A DNA stretch of 64,000 nucleotides from CBDBZL01 sp031399025 (lineage in GTDB: Bacteria > Pseudomonadota > Alphaproteobacteria > Sphingomonadales > Sphingomonadaceae): contig JANNOJ010000044.1 of the NCBI GenBank assembly GCA_031399025.1, positions 1-64,000 on the forward strand, written 5' to 3'. Positions 33,448 through 42,549 of this stretch are shown one piece after another. How positions within the stretch are numbered: the stretch's first letter is position 1; each line of letters begins with the position of its first letter. The notes below the pieces were generated by a model that saw only the letters and a list, made by a program, of their open reading frames with translations, did no database searches and was not told the DNA's origin. The position numbers and the translations under genes were made by a program.

Positions 33448-34506
33448 CTAGCGTCGGAACCCCGCCCCGGCCGGCCAATTCGGCGCGGCGAGCCCCATCA
33501 CCTTGAACAGCGCGCCCATCTGATCGCGTCCAACCAGCCGGTCGCGCGACGCGGCGATCTCGTCCGCGCGCTCGGGCGCCGCGCGGGACAGCGCCGCCGA
33601 ACGTGCGTCGATCCCGAGCGCCTCCAGCCATGCGCCCTGTTCCACCGTGCCCAGCCACCGCGCGCCGCGGGCCTGCGCCACCCGCGCCAGCGTGGCGAAA
33701 TCGACATGCGCCGACAGGTCCGCCTCGCCCGGATCCGTCAGCGGCTCGACCTTGGCATGCCCGCGCACCGCCTGCAGCGTGGAGCCGGTGCGCGGCGCCG
33801 CGTGGCCATAGTCGATGAACAGCGCCGCGCCGCCCTGCGTCGCCAGCCGCGCGGCCACCTCGCCGACCACTGCGGCGGCGGCGGGCGAGGTCTCGATCAG
33901 CGTGCCTTCCTCCGCCCCGCGCAACTCCGCCGGCACGGCCGCGTCCATCGGCGCCGCGCCGGCCACCTCGACGAACCGCTCGCCATCCAGCCCCACCATC
34001 ACCTCGCGCCAGCCCGGCGCGGTGCGCACCAGCCGGCGCACCGGCAGCGCGTCGAGGAACTCGTTGGCCACCAGCAGCACCGGCGCATCCTGCGGCACGC
34101 TGGCGAGATCGGCATGGAAGCGCGCGCCCGGCGCCAGCGCCGCCTGCTTGTCCCGCAAGGCGGGGCTCCCTTCCACCAGGTGCACCTGCGGCCGCAATCC
34201 ATAGGCCGCCATCGCCCGCAGGGCGTCGCGCGCCAGCGTGCCGCGCCCCGGGCCCAGCTCGACATAGAGCACCGGTTCGCTCGTCCCCGCGCGGCGCCAG
34301 ATGTCGGCCAGCCAGAGCCCGACCAGCTCGCCGAACATCTGGCTGATCTCGGGCGCGGTGATGAAATCGCCCGCCGCCCCCAGCGGATCGGCGCGGGCGT
34401 AATAAAGCGCGTTCGCCTCGCCCATGAACCGGGCCAGGCTGATCGGCCCGTCGCTGGCGATCAGCCGGCGGAAGGCGGCGGTGAGTTGCGTCCGGGTGGC
34501 GCTCAC
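33448..34506 (-). CDS. SAM-dependent methyltransferase, MidA/NDUFAF7-like
   Basis: 352 residues. Family marks: N-terminal F-M-G-E-A-N-A-L-Y-Y-A-R-A-D-P-L-G-A-A-G-D-F-I-T-A-P, the SAM-binding loop V-E-L-G-P-G-R-G-T-L, then A-N-E-F-L-D-A-L-P-V and F-I-D-Y-G-H. The eukaryotic homologue NDUFAF7 methylates an Arg on a complex I subunit; the bacterial role is not settled. GTG 34506 is used, in a GTGA overlap with lgt. Coupling to lgt is common in Alphaproteobacteria. Confidence 0.88.
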   Translation of the reverse strand: MSATRTQLTAAFRRLIASDGPISLARFMGEANALYYARADPLGAAGDFITAPEISQMFGELVGLWLADIWRRAGTSEPVLYVELGPGRGTLARDALRAMAAYGLRPQVHLVEGSPALRDKQAALAPGARFHADLASVPQDAPVLLVANEFLDALPVRRLVRTAPGWREVMVGLDGERFVEVAGAAPMDAAVPAELRGAEEGTLIETSPAAAAVVGEVAARLATQGGAALFIDYGHAAPRTGSTLQAVRGHAKVEPLTDPGEADLSAHVDFATLARVAQARGARWLGTVEQGAWLEALGIDARSAALSRAAPERADEIAASRDRLVGRDQMGALFKVMGLAAPNWPAGAGFRR

Positions 34507-35396
34507 GCCCGCGCGGGCTGCGCCCCGCCGGCGCCGGTCAACGGCCGGCGCGACAGGGCCCAGCCGATCAGGCCCAGCGCCGCCACGATCAGCGGGATCG
34601 TCAGCCACTGGCCCATGCTGAGCCCGGTGCGAGCGGCGAAATCGGCCAGTTGCGCGTCGGGCTCGCGGTAGAATTCCACCAAAAACCGTGCCGATGAGAT
34701 CAGCGCGGTGAACACGCCGACCAACAGCCCCGGTCGCCAGCGAGCCTTGGTGAACCAGAACAGCGGCAGCGTCACCGCGATCACCAGCGCGCCCTCCAGC
34801 GCCGCCTGGTAGAGCTGGCTGGGGTGGCGCGCCAGGCCGAGCGGATCGGTGGGAAAGACCATCGCCCAGGGCACGTCTGTCTCCCGGCCCCACAGCTCGC
34901 CGTTGACGAAATTGGCCAGCCGCCCGAACAGCATGCCGAAGCCCACGTTCACCGAGATGTAGTCGCACACCCGCAGGAACGAGAGGCCGTTGCGCCAGGT
35001 CACGAAGCCGACCGCCAGCACCACGCCCATCAGCCCGCCGTGGAAGCTCATGCCCCCGCCCAGCGTGTTGAACATCTCCCAGGTGCCCAGATATTCGGGC
35101 ATGTAGAACACCACGTAGCCCAGCCGCCCGCCGACGATGATGCCGAGCGTGCAGTAGAAGAACAGGTCGTCGGCGTGGCGCTGCGCCATGGGACTGCCCG
35201 GGGCCTTGATCATCCGCGTCAGGTGCCAGTAGCCCAGCACGATGCCCACAAGGTAGGCGAGCGAATACCAGCGCAGGGTGAAGAAGCCCAGGTCGATGCC
35301 CGGGGTCAGCCCCAGCTCGCTCCAGCGCAGCGGCTCGTCCGCCGCGACGGCTCCGGCGGCGGCGGTGCCCAGGGCTGTGGCCAACATGTCCAGCAT
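34503..35396 (-). CDS. lgt: prolipoprotein diacylglyceryl transferase
   Basis: 297-residue inner-membrane enzyme with seven membrane segments. It moves diacylglyceryl from phosphatidylglycerol to the lipobox Cys, the first step of lipoprotein maturation. Visible are the Lgt signature G-R-L-A-N-F-V-N-G-E-L-W-G and the catalytic-region H-P-S-Q-L-Y-Q-A-A-L-E-G. ATG 35396 has AGGA 9 bases upstream; ATGs at 35405 and 35387 are alternatives. It serves the several lipoproteins in this window. Confidence 0.94.
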   Translation of the reverse strand: MLDMLATALGTAAAGAVAADEPLRWSELGLTPGIDLGFFTLRWYSLAYLVGIVLGYWHLTRMIKAPGSPMAQRHADDLFFYCTLGIIVGGRLGYVVFYMPEYLGTWEMFNTLGGGMSFHGGLMGVVLAVGFVTWRNGLSFLRVCDYISVNVGFGMLFGRLANFVNGELWGRETDVPWAMVFPTDPLGLARHPSQLYQAALEGALVIAVTLPLFWFTKARWRPGLLVGVFTALISSARFLVEFYREPDAQLADFAARTGLSMGQWLTIPLIVAALGLIGWALSRRPLTGAGGAQPARA

Positions 35397-35550
35397 CGCG
35401 TGCATTCCTCGTCCGCAGGTCCCGCGCGGTCTCCGGCGCGCCTTGGCACAGGCGGCGAGCGCACGAAAGCCCCAGCACGGGCCCGTTCGCGGGCCTCCCC
35501 CTTGCCGACCTGCCGAAGCGCGCGGTATGCGCCGGCCCAGGGAGGAACCG

Positions 35551-36735
35551 ATGCACCTGACGCCGATCGAGGTGTTCCTCCTCGCCATGCTGCTGATCTT
35601 CAGCGTGCCCTACCTGGCCTGGCGGCTGGGCCGGACCGATTACTGGGCGCCGCTGGTGGTCGTGCAGATCGTCGGCGGCATCCTGCTCGGCCCCGGCGTG
35701 CTCGGGGCGGCGTTTCCCGGCTATTACGCCACCATCTTCACGCCCGAGACGATCGCCTCGCTCAACGGCATCGCGTGGTGGGCGGTGATGCTGTTCGTCT
35801 GGATCGCCGGGATCGAGCTCGACCTTTCCGAAGCCTGGGCCAAGCGGCGCGAGACCGGCATCACCGCGGGGCTGGGACTGGCGGCGCCGCTGGTGGCCGG
35901 CAGCCTGGCGGCACTGGTCCTGATCCAGTTCCCCGGCTGGCGCGGCCCCGCAGGCGCGGATTGGCAGGTGGTGCTGGGCATCGGCATGGCCTGCGCGGTC
36001 ACCGCCTTGCCGATCCTCGTGCTCTTCCTGGAGCAGCTCGCCATTTTGCGCCAGCCGCTGGGGCAGCGCGTCCTGCGCTACGCCAGCCTCGACGACATCG
36101 CGATCTGGGGCGTGCTCGCGCTCATCCTGCTCGATTGGGCGTGGGTCGAGCGCCAGGCGCTGTTCTTCGCCGGCTTTGCCATCGCCACCTGGCTGCTGCG
36201 CGCGCTCATGCAGCGGGTCGGCGAACCCGACCGCTGGAATCTCAGCCTGATCTGGCTGGCCGCCTGCGGCCTGGCGGCGGACTGGGCCGGGCTGCACTTC
36301 ATGGTCGGCGCCTTCCTTTCGGGCGCGGTGCTGGATGCCAAATGGTTCGACCAGGCGGCGATGGACCGCTTCCGCCACTTCGTCCTGCTGGCGGTGATGC
36401 CGGTGTTCTTCCTCTCCACCGGCCTGCGCACCCAGTGGGACGTGGGCGGCCCGGCGGTGTTCGCCGCCGCCGCGCTGCTGCTGGCAGCCTCGGTCGGCGG
36501 CAAGCTCGCCGGCGTCCAGCTGGCCGGCCGGCTGCTGCGCTGGGGGCCGGGCGAAGCGACCATTATCGGCTGGCTGCTGCAGACCAAGGCGCTGATCATG
36601 ATCATCTTCGCCAACATCCTGCTCGATCGGGCCGTCATCAGCAACGAGACCTTCACCGCGCTGCTGCTGATGGCGCTGGGCAGCACCATGCTGACCATCC
36701 CCATGGTCGCCCCGCGGCTCGCCCGCGCCGCCTAG
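35551..36735 (+). CDS. cation:proton antiporter (CPA2/NhaA-like sodium/hydrogen exchanger)
   Basis: 394 residues with 11-13 membrane segments. Fold and motifs of monovalent cation:proton antiporter-2 proteins: V-Q-I-V-G-G-I-L-L-G-P-G-V-L-G, F-V-W-I-A-G-I-E-L-D-L, Y-A-S-L-D-D-I-A-I-W with the paired acidic residues of the ion site, and L-H-F-M-V-G-A-F-L-S-G. No C-terminal TrkA-N domain, unlike KefB/KefC. ATG 35551 after GGGAGG. Divergent from lgt. Ion specificity cannot be told. Confidence 0.88.
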   Translation: MHLTPIEVFLLAMLLIFSVPYLAWRLGRTDYWAPLVVVQIVGGILLGPGVLGAAFPGYYATIFTPETIASLNGIAWWAVMLFVWIAGIELDLSEAWAKRRETGITAGLGLAAPLVAGSLAALVLIQFPGWRGPAGADWQVVLGIGMACAVTALPILVLFLEQLAILRQPLGQRVLRYASLDDIAIWGVLALILLDWAWVERQALFFAGFAIATWLLRALMQRVGEPDRWNLSLIWLAACGLAADWAGLHFMVGAFLSGAVLDAKWFDQAAMDRFRHFVLLAVMPVFFLSTGLRTQWDVGGPAVFAAAALLLAASVGGKLAGVQLAGRLLRWGPGEATIIGWLLQTKALIMIIFANILLDRAVISNETFTALLLMALGSTMLTIPMVAPRLARAA

Positions 36736-36847
36736 CGTCGCGGCGCGCCTTGACTCCCAGCCGGCCGGGGCCAGCACCCGCGCGGGCGGCTCGTCCGATC
36801 GGGCAGCCCGCTTCCCTTGGCGCCGCGCAGCCCTTATCTGCCCCCGG

Positions 36848-39685
36848 GTGAGCGTCATCCGCATCCCCAACCAGCGCGCGGTGATCGACCGCCGCCGTCT
36901 CGCCCAGGCCATCGCCGCGGCGGTGGCGGATCAGGGCGCGACCGATGCCCGCCCGGCGATCGTCGCCCTGCTGCGCGAGGCGCTTGGCCAGGGCCGCGCC
37001 GAACTCCAGCGCCGGCTGCTGAAGAAGCCCTCGGCCGGCTACGAGATCAGCCACGGCCATGCCTTCCTCGCCGACCAGCTGATCCGCGTCATCTACGACC
37101 ATGTCGCCGACCACCTCTATCCCAATGCCAATTCCAGCACCGGCGAGCGCGTCACCCTGATCGCGGTGGGCGGCTACGGGCGCAGCGAGATGGCGCCCCA
37201 TTCCGATATCGACATCGCCTTCATCACCCCGGGCAAGCCGACGCCGTGGTGCGAACAGGTGATCGAGGCGCTGCTCTACCACCTGTGGGATCTGGGCCTC
37301 CAGGTGGGCCATTCCACCCGATCGCTCGACGAGATGGTGCGCCTGGCGCGCGCCGATCTCACCATCCGCACCGCGCTGTTGGAAAGCCGCTACCTGTGGG
37401 GCGACCAGACCATCTATCGCACCGCCAGCCATCGCTTCTGGCAGGAGGTGGTGGCCGGCTCGCAGGGCCAGTTCGTGCGCGAGAAGCTGGCCGAGCGCGA
37501 CGCCCGCCACAAGCGCATGGGCGATTCGCGCTATGTCGTGGAACCCAACATCAAGGACGGCAAGGGCGGCCTGCGCGACCTGCAGACGCTCTACTGGATC
37601 GGCAAGTACGTCCACGGCGCCCGCAGCGCCGCCGAGCTGGTCGACAAGGGGCTGTTCACGCCCGAGGAATACCGCAGCTTCCGCCGCGCCGAAGGCTTCA
37701 TGCTCGCGGTGCGCTGCCACCTGCACACGCTCACCCGGCGCGCCGAGGACCGGCTCACCTTCGACCTCCAGCCCGAGGTCGCCAGGCGGATGAACTACGC
37801 CGACCGGCCGGGCAAGAGCGCGGTGGAACGGTTCATGCAGTTCTACTTCCTCCAGGCCAAGCATGTGGGCCATGTGTCGAGCGTGTTCCTGGCGCATATC
37901 GAAGAGCAGCAGGGCGCCGGCGGCGCCGCCACCCGCCTGCCCGGCGGCGGGATGATCGAGACGCTCCGCCGCGCCGGGCTCAGCCGCAGCGCCCTTTCCG
38001 GGGTGCTGCTGGGCCGGTCTCGACCGCGCCTGGTGGGCGACTATCCGCTGGTCGCGGGCAAGCTCTCGGCCCCCGGCCCCGACTGGTTCCGCGCCGATCC
38101 GGTGCGGCTGGTCGAGATCTTCACCCTGGCCGAGCGCGAACGGCTGCGCATCCATCCCCAGACCATCCGCATGGTCCGGCGCGACGCCCGGCTGATCAAG
38201 GGCAAGGTGCGCCGCGACCCGCGCGCCAATGCGCTGTTCCTCGAGCTGCTTGCCGGGCGCAACGACCCCGAATCGGCGCTGCGGTGGATGAACGAGGCCG
38301 GTGTGTTCGGCCGCTTCGTGCCGGATTTCGGCAAGGTCAACGCGCAGATGCAATACGACATGTACCACCATTACACGGTGGACGAGCACACCATCCAGGC
38401 CATCGGCCTGCTCAGCCGGATCGAACGCGGCGAGCTCGCCGAGGATCATCCGCTGGCCAGCGAGATCTTGCCCCGCCTGGCCTTCCGCCGCGTGCTCTAT
38501 GTCGCCACCCTGCTGCACGACATCGCCAAGGGGCGCGGCGGCGATCACTCGATTCTGGGAGCCGAGGTGGCGATGAAGCTGTGCCCGCGCCTGGGGCTGG
38601 ACGCCGAGGAGACCGAGCTGGTCGCCTGGCTGGTGCGCTGGCACCTGTTGATGAGCGCCACCGCCTTCAAGCGCGACCTGGCCGATCCCAAGACCATCGA
38701 CGATTTCGCCGAGAAACTGGAGAACCTGGAGCGCCTGCGTCAGTTGCTCGTGCTCACCGTGGTCGATATCCGCGCGGTCGGGCCGGGCGTCTGGAACAGC
38801 TGGAAGCGCCAGCTGCTGGGCGAACTCTACCGCCTGACCGAGGAAAGCATGCGGCCCGGCGAGAGCGCATTCGGCCGCGAGGAGCGCGTGGGCCGCAAAC
38901 TCGCCAAGGTCACCGAGCTGCTGGGCGCCCAGGCGCACCTCATCGACGAGCTCGACGATCGGTTCGACGATGATTACTGGCTCGGCGAGCCCGAGGACAT
39001 CATCGCCCTCAACCTGCCGCAATATGCCCAGGCCAAGCGGCTCGGCCAGCGGCTGTCGATCCACTGCCGGTATTATCCCGCGCGCGGCGCCACGCTCGTC
39101 ACGGTAATGGGGGACGACCATCCCGGCCTGTTCTTCCGCATCGCCGGGGCCATCCACTTGGCCGGCGGCAACATCATCGATGCCCGCATCCACACCACCC
39201 GCGCGGGCAAGGCAGTCGACAACTTCCTGGTGCAGGACCCGCTCGGCCGCCCGTTCAGCGAGCAGGCCCAGCTCGACCGGCTCGAACGCTCCATAAGGGA
39301 CGCGCTGCGCAACGCCATCGAACTGGTGCCCCAGCTCGCCCGCCGCCCGCTGGCGCGCAGCCGGGCCGAGCATTTCCGGGTTGAGCCGCGGATCTTCTTC
39401 GACAACGACGCCTCGCGCCGCTTCACCGTGGTCGAGGTCAACGCCACCGACCGCCCGGCGCTGCTCAACCGGTTGACCCGGGCCATGTTCGAGGAGCGGT
39501 TGATCATCAACTCCGCGCACATCACCCACTATGGTGAGCGCGCGGTGGACACCTTCTACGTCACCGACCTGCTGGGCGGCAAGATCTACTCAGACGAGCG
39601 GCTGATGCGGATCGAAAACGCCCTCCTCGACGCCATCGCCGCGGGCGAACCGCCGCTGGAGGAGGAGCGCCTGGCGGCCGAATAG
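36848..39685 (+). CDS. glnD: [protein-PII] uridylyltransferase/uridylyl-removing enzyme
   Basis: 945-residue nitrogen sensor that uridylylates PII under nitrogen limitation and removes UMP with glutamine. Nucleotidyltransferase domain about 85-220 with V-G-G-Y-G-R-S-E-M-A-P-H-S-D-I-D-I-A. Linked central PII-UTase region. HD domain about 500-620 with H-H-Y-T-V-D-E-H-T and L-H-D-I-A-K-G-R-G-G-D-H-S. Two C-terminal ACT domains (about 735-815 with V-M-G-D-D-H-P-G-L-F, and 845-925 with V-N-A-T-D-R-P-A-L-L) that bind glutamine. GTG 36848. All domains complete. No glnB next to it. Confidence 0.96.
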   Translation: MSVIRIPNQRAVIDRRRLAQAIAAAVADQGATDARPAIVALLREALGQGRAELQRRLLKKPSAGYEISHGHAFLADQLIRVIYDHVADHLYPNANSSTGERVTLIAVGGYGRSEMAPHSDIDIAFITPGKPTPWCEQVIEALLYHLWDLGLQVGHSTRSLDEMVRLARADLTIRTALLESRYLWGDQTIYRTASHRFWQEVVAGSQGQFVREKLAERDARHKRMGDSRYVVEPNIKDGKGGLRDLQTLYWIGKYVHGARSAAELVDKGLFTPEEYRSFRRAEGFMLAVRCHLHTLTRRAEDRLTFDLQPEVARRMNYADRPGKSAVERFMQFYFLQAKHVGHVSSVFLAHIEEQQGAGGAATRLPGGGMIETLRRAGLSRSALSGVLLGRSRPRLVGDYPLVAGKLSAPGPDWFRADPVRLVEIFTLAERERLRIHPQTIRMVRRDARLIKGKVRRDPRANALFLELLAGRNDPESALRWMNEAGVFGRFVPDFGKVNAQMQYDMYHHYTVDEHTIQAIGLLSRIERGELAEDHPLASEILPRLAFRRVLYVATLLHDIAKGRGGDHSILGAEVAMKLCPRLGLDAEETELVAWLVRWHLLMSATAFKRDLADPKTIDDFAEKLENLERLRQLLVLTVVDIRAVGPGVWNSWKRQLLGELYRLTEESMRPGESAFGREERVGRKLAKVTELLGAQAHLIDELDDRFDDDYWLGEPEDIIALNLPQYAQAKRLGQRLSIHCRYYPARGATLVTVMGDDHPGLFFRIAGAIHLAGGNIIDARIHTTRAGKAVDNFLVQDPLGRPFSEQAQLDRLERSIRDALRNAIELVPQLARRPLARSRAEHFRVEPRIFFDNDASRRFTVVEVNATDRPALLNRLTRAMFEERLIINSAHITHYGERAVDTFYVTDLLGGKIYSDERLMRIENALLDAIAAGEPPLEEERLAAE

Positions 39686-39695
39686 CGAGGGGGCG

Positions 39696-39740
39696 CGGTC
39701 GCTCCTGGCCCCATCCGGCCGGTGGCAGCGGAAGCGACCG
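39696..39740 (+). terminator. possible terminator hairpin after glnD
   Basis: Perfect 8-base arms CGGTCGCT (39696-39703) and AGCGACCG (39733-39740) start 10 bases after the glnD stop, enclosing a loop that itself contains CCGGCCGG. No T-run follows. Position fits an end of the glnD transcript, or a transcript-stabilising structure. Confidence 0.3.
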
Positions 39741-39855
39741 TGCCAGGATGTACCGTTCGGGGCTGGGCCGCGCGGGCCCGCAATCGCCACCTTCCGTAGT
39801 CCGGCGGAGCAGCTGCGGGCCGGGTAGAACCTGCGCCGATCGGCCCCGAACAGCG

Positions 39856-39884
39856 TTGACACTATATTCTCAACCGATTAACTA
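39856..39884 (+). promoter_or_regulatory. candidate promoter of the CysB-like regulator/SorAB unit
   Basis: A perfect TTGACA box (39856-39861), 17-base spacer and a weak -10 TAACTA (39879-39884) lie in the only AT-rich patch of this gap, about 90 bases before the regulator's ATG. It is a rare clear -35 for this GC-rich DNA. The region between it and the regulator contains a 27-codon frame (39895-39978) whose stop overlaps the regulator's ATG. Confidence 0.4.
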
Positions 39885-39974
39885 GAGAAAGGAGATGTTA
39901 GCGCTCGGTTGCCTATCCGGGTCCCGGACACAGGGCACGAGCGGCTTCAGCTGGCGGGCTGGCAAGGCAAGTTC

Positions 39975-40997
39975 ATGAACTTCCAACAATTGCGATACGT
40001 CCGGGCGGCGGTGAAGAACGATCTGAACCTGACCAGGGTGGCTAGCCAGGTATTCACTTCGCAATCGGGCGTCAGCAAGCAGATCAAGGAACTGGAAGCG
40101 CAGCTGCAGCTGGAGATCTTCGTGCGCCGGGGCAAGCGCTTGACTGGCCTGACGGAAGCAGGTCACGCGGTCGTCAAGGTGATCGAGCGGCTGCTGCAAG
40201 AGGCGGATAACCTCACCAAGCTGTCCGAACAGTTCGCCCAGGCCGACCGGGGGCGGCTGATCATCGCCACCACGCACAATTACGCCAGCTACGTGCTGCC
40301 GCAGGTGCTGCTGCCGTTCAGCCGCGCCTATCCCAACGTCGAGATCGAACTGCGGCAGAGCGCGGCTGCCGACATCGGCGAGTTTCTGCTGCGCGCCGAG
40401 GCCGATATCGGCATCGCCACCGAGGTGCTGGATGGCCATCCGGACTTGCGCGCCGTGCCCTGCTTCACCTGGCGCCATGTCGCGGTGGTGGCGCCCGATC
40501 ATCCGCTGGCCGCAAGCCCGCGCGTGACCCTGGCGGACCTCGCCCGCTTCCCGATCATCACCTACATGCCCGGGTATACGGGGCGCTCGAATATCGATGC
40601 AGCTTTTGCCCAGGCCGAGATCGAGCCCGACATCTGGCTCGCCGCGGCCGATGCCGACGTCGTCAAGACCTATGTGAAACTAGGCATGGGCGTCGGCATC
40701 GTCGCCGAGATGGCGCTGGTCGGCGAGACCGACGGCGCGTTGTTGCCGCTGGCCGGATCGGAGGACCTGTTCCTGCCCTGCAGCACCAAGCTGGCGTTTC
40801 CCTCCGGCTCGCTGCTGCGCAATTACATTTACCGCCTGATCGAGGCGCTTGCCCCGCATATGAGCGAAAAGACCCTCCGCAACACCGCTCGCGGCCTGCC
40901 GGTGGAGGATAGCGGGCCGCTGCTCGCCTTCCGCCAGCGGATCGACCTGCATCCGCCTGCGTCCGGCAAGGAACGTCCGAGGATCCACGCCACATGA
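39975..40997 (+). CDS. CysB-like LysR-family regulator
   Basis: 340 residues. HTH 1-60 with the CysB-type opening M-N-F-Q-Q-L-R-Y-V-R, then T-S-Q-S-G-V-S-K-Q-I-K-E-L-E and E-I-F-V-R-R-G-K-R-L-T-G-L-T. Effector domain contains T-T-H-N-Y-A-S-Y-V-L-P near the anion pocket, A-D-I-G-I-A-T-E and D-A-D-V-V-K-T-Y-V-K-L-G-M-G-V-G-I-V. CysB and Cbl sense sulfate/sulfur status through O-acetylserine, N-acetylserine or adenosine phosphosulfate. It is followed after 10 bases by the sulfite dehydrogenase gene, so it probably controls sulfite oxidation locally. ATG 39975 is family-conserved. Confidence 0.9.
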   Translation: MNFQQLRYVRAAVKNDLNLTRVASQVFTSQSGVSKQIKELEAQLQLEIFVRRGKRLTGLTEAGHAVVKVIERLLQEADNLTKLSEQFAQADRGRLIIATTHNYASYVLPQVLLPFSRAYPNVEIELRQSAAADIGEFLLRAEADIGIATEVLDGHPDLRAVPCFTWRHVAVVAPDHPLAASPRVTLADLARFPIITYMPGYTGRSNIDAAFAQAEIEPDIWLAAADADVVKTYVKLGMGVGIVAEMALVGETDGALLPLAGSEDLFLPCSTKLAFPSGSLLRNYIYRLIEALAPHMSEKTLRNTARGLPVEDSGPLLAFRQRIDLHPPASGKERPRIHAT

Positions 40998-41007
40998 TCC
41001 ACCACGC

Positions 41008-42204
41008 ATGATCCGGCCCGACCGACGCCACTTCATCGCTGGGAGCCTCGCGGGCCTGCTGGCCTGCCCCCTGCGGGCGCAAACCCCATCCATGACGCTG
41101 CCGTTCGCCAACGGCGAGCGGCCGCTCGTCAAGCTGCCGGGCAAGCGCCCGATGATCGGCCTGACCATGCGCCCGCCGCAGTTGGAAACGCCGTTCGCCA
41201 TCTTCGACGAGGGGCTGCTGACGCCCAACGACGCGTTCTTCGTCCGCTCCAGCCAGTCCGCGCTTCCCTTGAACCTCGATCCCGCAGCCTTCCGCCTCGC
41301 GGTGGGGGGCCATGTGAACGCCCCGCTCGAGCTGGATCTTGCGACCTTGAAGCGCGACTGGCCGGTGCAGGACATCGTCGCGGTCAACCAGTGTTCGGGC
41401 AACAGCCGGGGGTTCTTCGAGCCGCGCGTGAGCGGCGGCCAGTGGGCCAACGGGGCAATGGGCAACGCCCGCTGGACCGGCGTGCCGCTGCGCGCGCTGC
41501 TCGATCGGGCGGGGTTGCGCGCCGGGGCGCGGCAGGTCACCTTCAACGGGCTCGACCGACCGGCGACTCCGCTGATCCCGCAATTCGTCAAGGCGCTGGA
41601 CGTGGACCATGCGCGTGACGACAGCGTGCTCGTCGCCTTCGCCATGAACGGGGAGGACCTGCCGTTCCTCAACGGCTACCCGCTGCGGCTGGTGGTGCCG
41701 GGCTATTACGGCACCTACTGGATCAAGCACCTGAGCGAGATCACCGTCCTCGACCGCGAGTATGACGGATACTGGATGAAGACCGCCTACCGCATCCCGG
41801 ACAATGAGTGCGCCTGCGTGCCCCCCGGCGCTCGGCCCGAGCGCACGCGGCCGATCGGCAGGCTCAACGTGCGCTCCTTCCTCACCAGCCATCAGCCCGG
41901 CAGCCCGGTGCGCGCCGGGCCGGTGCAATTGCGCGGGATCGCCTTCGACGGCGGCAGCGGCATCGCGCAGGTGCGGGTATCCTGCGATGCCGGCGCCACC
42001 TGGCGCCAGGCGCGGCTGAGCGAGGATCTGGGCCGCTTCTCGTTCCGCGGGTGGCGACTGGACACCAGCCTGGCGCCCGGCCGCCACGAGGTCCTCGTGC
42101 GGGCGATCGCCAACGATGGCGCCACCCAGCCGTTCGCGGCGCGCTGGCAGCCTTCGGGCTACATGCGCAACGTGGTCGAACGCGTCGTAGTGGAGGTCTC
42201 GTGA
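41008..42204 (+). CDS. sorA: periplasmic molybdopterin sulfite dehydrogenase, SorA-like subunit
   Basis: 398 residues. Twin-arginine signal (R-R-H-F-I-A-G-S-L, cleavage near residue 25), so it is exported folded with its cofactor. Molybdopterin domain has the Mo-binding Cys129 in A-V-N-Q-C-S-G-N-S-R-G, G-Y-Y-G-T-Y-W-I-K and R-P-I-G-R-L-N-V-R. The C-terminal dimerisation domain follows from about 285. This matches SorA, which oxidises sulfite to sulfate and passes electrons to a c-type cytochrome. Coupled to the cytochrome gene by a GTGA overlap. Confidence 0.9.
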   Translation: MIRPDRRHFIAGSLAGLLACPLRAQTPSMTLPFANGERPLVKLPGKRPMIGLTMRPPQLETPFAIFDEGLLTPNDAFFVRSSQSALPLNLDPAAFRLAVGGHVNAPLELDLATLKRDWPVQDIVAVNQCSGNSRGFFEPRVSGGQWANGAMGNARWTGVPLRALLDRAGLRAGARQVTFNGLDRPATPLIPQFVKALDVDHARDDSVLVAFAMNGEDLPFLNGYPLRLVVPGYYGTYWIKHLSEITVLDREYDGYWMKTAYRIPDNECACVPPGARPERTRPIGRLNVRSFLTSHQPGSPVRAGPVQLRGIAFDGGSGIAQVRVSCDAGATWRQARLSEDLGRFSFRGWRLDTSLAPGRHEVLVRAIANDGATQPFAARWQPSGYMRNVVERVVVEVS

Positions 42205-42521
42205 CGCGCGGCAACATCATCCTGGCGGCCGCAGCGCTGCTGCTGGCGGCGGGCGCCGGTTCCGCGCAGAGCATCGACTACCGCTTGCCGGCCGCCCCAA
42301 TTCCGGCCGCCCTGGCGGACGATCAGGCGCGGATCGTGGTGGCCAATTGCTCGGCCTGCCATTCGCTCGACTACATCGTCACCCAGCCGCGCGGCAAGGG
42401 CGAGCAGTTCTGGCGCGATTCGGTGGCCAAGATGATCAATGTCTACAGCGCGCCGATCTCGCCCGAGAACGCTGAGGCGGTGGGGACGGAACTGGCCCGC
42501 CGGTTCGGCGCGGCGGGCTGA
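42201..42521 (+). CDS. sorB: c-type cytochrome subunit of sulfite dehydrogenase, SorB-like
   Basis: 106 residues, GTG start overlapping the sorA stop. Signal peptide about 1-21. One haem site C-S-A-C-H (Cys50, Cys53, His54); Met in K-M-I-N-V-Y is the candidate sixth ligand. Size and position fit the monohaem SorB that takes electrons from SorA. The convergent neighbour ends 28 bases away. Periplasmic, or bound to SorA. Confidence 0.88.
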   Translation: MTRGNIILAAAALLLAAGAGSAQSIDYRLPAAPIPAALADDQARIVVANCSACHSLDYIVTQPRGKGEQFWRDSVAKMINVYSAPISPENAEAVGTELARRFGAAG

Positions 42522-42549
42522 CGGGTTCCGCCGTCGCCCGCCCAGCTCC

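Noticed and set aside
33448..36912. 1154-codon continuous minus-strand frame
   Set aside because: It is an accidental fusion of the methyltransferase frame with antisense frames of lgt and the antiporter; the true gene starts at GTG 34506.
36653..39529. 958-codon minus-strand frame opposite glnD
   Set aside because: Mirror of GlnD; composition dominated by His, Gln, Ala and Gly with no domain.
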